A DNA stretch of 64,000 nucleotides, from contig NC_049980.1 in assembly GCF_000003815.2 (NCBI RefSeq), positions 7,720,678 to 7,784,677 of the forward strand, in the 5' to 3' direction. Below, piece by piece: positions 57,621 to 64,000 of this stretch. The translations under genes were made by a program, and so were the position numbers. Origin of the DNA: Branchiostoma floridae. Taxonomy: Eukaryota; Chordata; Leptocardii; Amphioxiformes; Branchiostomatidae. Within the stretch, counting starts at the first letter, position 1; each line of letters opens with the position of its first letter. The notes under the pieces are model-generated. The model was not told the origin of the DNA, did not search any database, and saw only the letters and a program-made list of their open reading frames with translations.

Positions 57621-59220
57621 TTGACTGAATTCCCTAAGCTTAAGGTTACTTTTAGTTACATGTGAAGCGTGATCGGTCTACCACATCCACGGAGTTGTTA
57701 ACAGGATCATCCTATCAACAATGTAAATATCATCCTGTCAATAGTGCAAAAGGCTCTCTGTTATTGGCAGGATCAACAGCCACTTCCTATACACAAACAG
57801 AAATTGTTGTCTTATTTAACGTCTATAATTTCGCAAACACTGTGGTACATTACAATAACAGCAGCAACGCATCTAGGCTACCGCCCCCCTCCCCCAAACC
57901 CCCACCACTTTCACTCTGTCACTGCTCCATACGGTTTGTTCCAACAGTTCAACCACATTTACTTTCTTTATACATATACTCTAAACTTCAATTAAACACA
58001 AACCTGTTGAATCCTAATGCTTGCAAAAAGTATTCATGGCCGGAGCCATCCACGACGTTCGAAAGACACAAACCAAGTCCTTGCACAAACTCACGTGCCG
58101 CGGTCACGGTGCGTTTTCGACAAGGCTTCGTTCACGACTTGCCGCAAAACAAACAGGCGGGAAATTTGAACCTCCGACCTGTACTATAGCAAAGCACAAT
58201 CTTTCAATGCGGTTTGCGGATTACAATTAAACAGTTGCGTACAAAAGGTTCCAACCATTCCAAGTTTAATCCACTGGCGTCGCTGCGAGCAGATGATATG
58301 CCTTCTCACATTCATTAAGTATGAATCGGCGGCCCAATCGGCGGCCAACTTCAGCCTGGTTTTCAGGGCGACCCAAGTGAACAAAAGTAGGTCGGGCACA
58401 AAATAGTACGTCGCAGTTCTTGAAAAGCCATAGAAATTTTTCTGTGCACGTCAGCGAGTCGGAAACTGAGGTTGTTTGACTTGGGTTTCTTTGGCTGGGT
58501 AGAATTTCGTGCACAAATCCTGTTCCCGCTACTTCCGTGTGTCGGCTCAAGGAGGTTATATTCAGACGGTCGGCTGCAGTATGTAATTCACGCAGCCGCA
58601 GAAGGCCCAATTTGAGTCCATACAGTATTTAAGCCTATTTTCGACTTCGAAATGTAAGAAATATGTCTTATTGGAAAGACAGTGTAGGGTGCATACGTTC
58701 AGATTTGGAAAAAAAACAAGGTTTTGGTTAATTTTTTAGGCCTGTGCTGACCCCTAATTTGAAGTGGTCAGTCCCTAAATTGACGTCATGAGATGCCAAG
58801 ATAGCGGCATCTTTGAGGGCTGCGGAAACTTTATTTTCGCTGGACGGAATTTATCAAAATCAGACTTTTGGACACTTGAGATAGCGGGCTGCTGTGTGGG
58901 GTGAGTTCTTATGACCTGGAATGTTCACGGATGAGATTATGACACCCTGAACGTGCCTATTTTTACATTATCGCCACTACAGATTTCCATTGGTGTTCAC
59001 TTGCCAGTAGGCAAACTTCAGCTCATGCTCACAAATTTTGTAGATTCTATCCTGAACTCCAACATTTTCAATCCTTGTTAATTACTTTTGCATCCTGCTA
59101 TAAATTTTAAGGCGTCGAACCTCCTCACTTCGGGGTCCTTCACAATGTAAATCCCCATAGGCGAAAAACTGTGCTCTGCTACCTTTCGCGAAATCAGCCA
59201 ATTACTGTCTGAGTCGACTT
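57621..59220. other. Region before the satellite, no gene recognised
   Basis: Long frames at 57662-58189 (+) and 58266-58610 (-) have no domain, no splice context and low-complexity translations. The segment 58620-59220 abuts the satellite without sharing its sequence. Confidence 0.45.
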
Positions 59221-60438
59221 AAACCTTAAGCTACAATCGCGACATTAAGGTATCACCCTACCCGTTGCCGTGACAGGCGGTCTTCCAAAAAAAGGAGCTA
59301 GCGGTTGCGCCAAAACAGAGCCCATATGCTCAAGAATATCTCGAGAAGGAAGTATCCAAAAATTTTGCGGTTTTCATCTTTCCATTCCTTACTAAGGGAC
59401 CTATCCAACCATACCACGTGTGCCAGGCCGGAACTTAAACCTTAAGCTACAATCGCGACATTAAGGTATCACCCTATCGGTTGCCGTGACAGGCGACAGG
59501 CGGTCTTCCAAAAAAAGGAGCTAGCGGTTGCGCCAAAACAGAGCCCATATGCTCAAGAATATCTCGAGAAGGAAGTATCCAAAAATTTTGCGGTTTTCAT
59601 CTTTCCATTCCTTACTAAGGGACCTATCCAACCATACCACGTGTGCCAGGCCGGAACTTAAACCTTAAGCTACAATCGCGACATTAAGGTATCACCCTAC
59701 CCGTTGCCGTGACAGGCGGTCTTCCAAAAAAAGGAGCTAGCGGTTGCGCCAAAACAGAGCCCATATGCTCAAGAATATCTCGAGAAGGAAGTATCCAAAA
59801 ATTTTGCGGTTTTCATCTTTCCATTCCTTACTAAGGGACCTATCCAACCATACCACGTGTGCCAGGCCGGAACTTAAACCTTAAGCTACAATCGCGACAT
59901 TAAGGTATCACCCTACCCGTTGCCGTGACAGGCGGTGCTTCAAAAAAAGGAGCTAGCGGTTGCGCCTAAACAGAGCCCATATACTCAAGAATATCTCGAG
60001 AAGGAAGTATCCAAAAATTTTGCGGTTTTCATCTTTCCATTCCTTACTAAGGGACCTATCCAACCATACCAAGTGTGCCAGGCCGGAACTTAAACCTTAA
60101 GCTACAATCGCGACATTAAGGTATCACCCTACCCGTTGCCGTGACAGGCGGTCTTCCAAAAAAAGGAGCTAGCGGTTGCGCCAAAACAGAGCCCATATGC
60201 TCAAGAATATCTCGAGAAGGAAGTATCCAAAAATTTTGCGGTTTTCATCTTTCCATTCCTTACTAAGGGACCTATCCAACCATACCAAGTGTGCCAGGCC
60301 GGAACTTAAACCTTAAGCTACAATCGCGACATTAAGGTATCACCCTACCCGTTGCCGTGACAGGCGGTGCTTCAAAAAAAAAGGAGCTAGCGGTTGCGCC
60401 TAAACAGAGCCCATATACTCAAGAATATCTCGAGAAGG

Positions 60439-60961
60439 NNNNNNNNNNNNNNNNNNNNNNNNNNNNNNNNNNNNNNNNNNNNNNNNNNNNNNNNNNNNNN
60501 NNNNNNNNNNNNNNNNNNNNNNNNNNNNNNNNNNNNNNNNNNNNNNNNNNNNNNNNNNNNNNNNNNNNNNNNNNNNNNNNNNNNNNNNNNNNNNNNNNNN
60601 NNNNNNNNNNNNNNNNNNNNNNNNNNNNNNNNNNNNNNNNNNNNNNNNNNNNNNNNNNNNNNNNNNNNNNNNNNNNNNNNNNNNNNNNNNNNNNNNNNNN
60701 NNNNNNNNNNNNNNNNNNNNNNNNNNNNNNNNNNNNNNNNNNNNNNNNNNNNNNNNNNNNNNNNNNNNNNNNNNNNNNNNNNNNNNNNNNNNNNNNNNNN
60801 NNNNNNNNNNNNNNNNNNNNNNNNNNNNNNNNNNNNNNNNNNNNNNNNNNNNNNNNNNNNNNNNNNNNNNNNNNNNNNNNNNNNNNNNNNNNNNNNNNNN
60901 NNNNNNNNNNNNNNNNNNNNNNNNNNNNNNNNNNNNNNNNNNNNNNNNNNNNNNNNNNNNN
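60439..60961. other. Assembly gap in satellite
   Basis: Run of 523 N inside the array; the distance between flanking monomer starts (733) is not a multiple of 216, so the gap length is only an estimate. Confidence 1.
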
Positions 60962-62059
60962 AAATTTTGCGTTTTCATCTTTTCCATTCCTTACTAAGGG
61001 GACCTATCCAACCATACCCACGTGTGCCAGGCCGGAACTTAAACCTTAAGCTACAATCGCGACATTAAGGTATCACCCTATCGGTTGCCGTGACAGGCGA
61101 CAGGCGGTCTTCCAAAAAAAGGAGCTAGCGGTTGCGCCAAAACAGAGCCCATATGCTCAAGAATATCTCGAGAAGGAAGTATCCAAAAATTTTGCGGTTT
61201 TCATCTTTCCATTCCTTACTAAGGGACCTATCCAACCATACCACGTGTGCCAGGCCGGAACTTAAACCTTAAGCTACAATCGCGACATTAAGGTATCACC
61301 CTACCCGTTGCCGTGACAGGCGGTCTTCCAAAAAAAGGAGCTAGCGGTTGCGCCAAAACAGAGCCCATATGCTCAAGAATATCTCGAGAAGGAAGTATCC
61401 AAAAATTTTGCGGTTTTCATCTTTCCATTCCTTACTAAGGGACCTATCCAACCATACCACGTGTGCCAGGCCGGAACTTAAACCTTAAGCTACAATCGCG
61501 ACATTAAGGTATCACCCTACCCGTTGCCGTGACAGGCGGTCTTCCAAAAAAAGGAGCTAGCGGTTGCGCCAAAACAGAGCCCATATGCTCAAGAATATCT
61601 CGAGAAGGAAGTATCCAAAAATTTTGCGGTTTTCATCTTTCCATTCCTTACTAAGGGACCTATCCAACCATACCACGTGTGCCAGGCCGGAACTTAAACC
61701 TTAAGCTACAATCGCGACATTAAGGTATCACCCTACCCGTTGCCGTGACAGGCGGTCTCCAAAAAAAGAGGTAGCGGTTGCGCCAAAACGGAGCCCATAT
61801 GCTCAAGAATATCTCGAGAAGGAAAGTATCCAAAAATGTTGCGGTTTTCATCTTTCCATTCCTTGCTAAGGGACCTATCCAACCATACCAAGTGTGCCAG
61901 GCCGGAACTTAAACCTTAAGCTACAATCGCGACATTAAGGTATCCCCCTACCCGTTGCCGTGACAGGCGGTCTTCCAAAAAAAGAGCTAGCGGTTGCGCC
62001 AAAACAGAGCCCATATGCTCAAGAATATCTCGAGAAGGAAGTATCCAAAAATTTTGCGG

Positions 62060-62433
62060 NNNNNNNNNNNNNNNNNNNNNNNNNNNNNNNNNNNNNNNNN
62101 NNNNNNNNNNNNNNNNNNNNNNNNNNNNNNNNNNNNNNNNNNNNNNNNNNNNNNNNNNNNNNNNNNNNNNNNNNNNNNNNNNNNNNNNNNNNNNNNNNNN
62201 NNNNNNNNNNNNNNNNNNNNNNNNNNNNNNNNNNNNNNNNNNNNNNNNNNNNNNNNNNNNNNNNNNNNNNNNNNNNNNNNNNNNNNNNNNNNNNNNNNNN
62301 NNNNNNNNNNNNNNNNNNNNNNNNNNNNNNNNNNNNNNNNNNNNNNNNNNNNNNNNNNNNNNNNNNNNNNNNNNNNNNNNNNNNNNNNNNNNNNNNNNNN
62401 NNNNNNNNNNNNNNNNNNNNNNNNNNNNNNNNN
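62060..62433. other. Assembly gap in satellite
   Basis: Run of 374 N. The flanking monomer starts are 647 bp apart, matching three monomers, so this gap size looks right. Confidence 1.
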
Positions 62434-64000
62434 AAACAGAGCCCATATGCTCAAGAATATCTCGAGAAGGAAGTATCCAAAAATTTTGCGGTTTTCATCT
62501 TTCCATTCCTTACTAAGGGACCTATCCAACCATACCAAGTGTGCCAGGCCGGAACTTAAACCTTAAGCTACAATCGCGACAGTAAGGTATCACCCTACCC
62601 GTTGCCGTGACAGGCGGTCTTCCAAAAAAAGAGCTAGCGGTTGCGCCAAAACAGAGCCCATATGCTCAAGAATATGTCGAGAAGGAAGTATCCAAAAATT
62701 TTGCGGTTTTCATCTTTCCATTCCTTACTAAAGGAACTATCCAACCATACCAAGTGTGCCAGGCCGGAACTTAAACCTTAAGCTACAATCGCGACATTAA
62801 GGTATCACCCTACCCGTTGCCGTGACAGGCGGTCTTCCAAAAAAAGAGCTAACGGTTGCGCCAAAACAGAACCCATATGCTCAAGAATATCTCGAGAAGG
62901 AAGTATCCAAAAATTTTGCGGGTTTCATCTTTCCATTCCTTACTAAGGGACCTATTCAAACATACCAAGTGTTCCAAGCCGGAACTTAAACCTTAAGCTA
63001 CAATCGCGACATTAAGGTATCACCCTATACCGTTGCCGTGACAAGCGGTGCTTCAAAAAAAGGAGCTAGCGGTTGCGCCTAAACAGAGCCCATATACTCA
63101 AGAATATCTCGAGAAGGAAGTATCCAAAAATTTTGCGGTTTTCATCTTTCCATTCCTTACTAAGGGACCTATCCAACCATACCAAGTGTGCCAAGCCGGA
63201 ACTTAAACCTTAAGCTACAATCGCGACATTACGGTATCACCCTACCCGTTGCCGTGACAGGCGGTCTTCCAAAAAAAGGAGCTAGCGGTTGCGCCAAAAC
63301 AGAGCCCATATGCTCAAGAATATCTCGAGAAGGAAGTATCCAAAAATTTTGCGGTTTTCATCTTTCCATTCCTTACTAAGGGACCTATCCAACCATACCA
63401 CGTGTGCCAGGCCGGAACTTAAACCTTAAGCTACAATCGCGACATTAAGGTATCCCCCTACCCGTTGCCGTGACAGGCGGTCTTCCAAAAAAAGGAGCTA
63501 GCGGTTGCGCCAAAACAGAGCCCATATGCTCAAGAATATCTCGAGAAGGAAGTATCCAAAAATTTTGCGGTTTTCATCTTTCCATTCCTTACTAAGGGAC
63601 CTATCCAACCATACCACGTGTGCCAGGCCGGAACTTAAACCTTAAGCTACAATCGCGACATTAAGGTATCACCCTACCCGTTGCCGTGACAGGCGGTCTT
63701 CCAAAAAAAGGAGCTAGCGGTTGCGCCAAAACAGAGCCCATATGCTCAAGAATATCTCGAGAAGGAAGTATCCAAAAATTTTGCGGTTTTCATCTTTCCA
63801 TTCCTTACTAAGGGACCTATCCAACCATACCAAGTGTGCCAGGCCGGAACTTAAACCTTGGCTACAATCGCGACATTAAGGTATCACCCTACCCGTTGCC
63901 GTGACAGGCGGTCTTCCAAAAAAAGGAGCTAGCGGTTGCGCCAAAACAGAGCCCATATGCTCAAGATATAACTCGAGAAGGAAGTATCCAAAAATTTTGC

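Larger units (their letters stand above)
59221..64000. repeat. Tandem satellite array, 216-bp monomer
   Basis: Eighteen monomer starts (AAACCTTAAGCTAC) are visible, at 59221, 59437, 59660, 59876, 60092, 60308, 61041, 61264, 61480, 61696, 61911, 62558, 62773, 62988, 63205, 63421, 63637 and 63853. Spacing is 215-217 bp, or 223 where GACAGGC is doubled. Copies are nearly identical. Variant types differ at GGCGGTCTTCC/GGCGGTGCTTC with GCTC/ACTC. Reading frames across it are chance and are broken in every monomer. The array runs past the window end and contains two gaps, so its true length is unknown. Confidence 0.97.

Noticed and set aside
57662-58189. 175-aa frame on the + strand
   Set aside because: Low-complexity Pro/Ser translation with no recognisable family; a chance frame as far as the sequence shows.
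60357-62566. Frames of 176-230 aa
   Set aside because: They consist mostly of N-derived X residues bridging assembly gaps in the satellite.
59221-64000. Regular repeats considered as a CRISPR array
   Set aside because: Head-to-tail 216-bp monomers with no spacers, in eukaryotic DNA: a satellite.

Overview
This is eukaryotic, intron-rich, repeat-rich DNA, most likely from an amphioxus (Branchiostoma). The evidence is long multi-domain extracellular proteins encoded by many small phase-1 exons, CR1-like LINE fragments, a Penelope-like element, many TIR elements and a 216-bp satellite. The species call is inference from gene and repeat style; no search was run. Runs of N at 18793-18892, 60439-60961 and 62060-62433 are assembly gaps.

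Two related genes lie head to tail on the + strand. Gene 1 (1968-6990, 8 exons, 602 aa) is a predicted type I membrane protein: signal peptide, somatomedin B (SMB), EGF, D8C (uromodulin/GP2-type) domain, duplicated Ser/Thr-rich mucin stalk, one transmembrane helix and a cytoplasmic tail with five YxxL/I motifs, one pair of which has exact ITAM spacing. Gene 2 (18579-53768, 29 exons, about 1,960 aa) opens with the same SMB-EGF-D8C exons, then continues as a VWDE-like protein (D8C, VWD domain, polybasic cleavage site, EGFs, He-PIG/cadherin-like domain) and ends with seven thrombospondin type 1 repeats and a C-type lectin-like domain. All exon joins listed keep the reading frame. The simplest reading is that the 5' part of a VWDE-like gene was duplicated and joined to a mucin stalk and signalling tail, giving a membrane receptor next to a secreted paralogue.

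Between the genes (6991-18578) there is no convincing host gene. This stretch holds duplicated units (9600-11189 and 11194-12866, with diverged copies to about 14230), a LINE fragment, a TTAA-flanked piggyBac-like nonautonomous element, a TA-flanked pogo/mariner-like element, another inverted-repeat element, and a LINE fragment ending about 140 bp before the gene 2 start codon. Gene 2's large introns carry LINE fragments, a tRNA-derived SINE, a Penelope-like fragment with a GIY-YIG nuclease, several MITE-like elements and palindromic hairpins.

Downstream of gene 2, 53.9-57.0 kb shows no gene, 57.0-57.6 kb holds a frameshifted MULE-transposase-like pseudogene (- strand), and 59.22 kb to the window end is a tandem array of 216-bp satellite monomers. 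Exon boundaries were read from GT/AG sites, phase and domain continuity; no transcript data were available.
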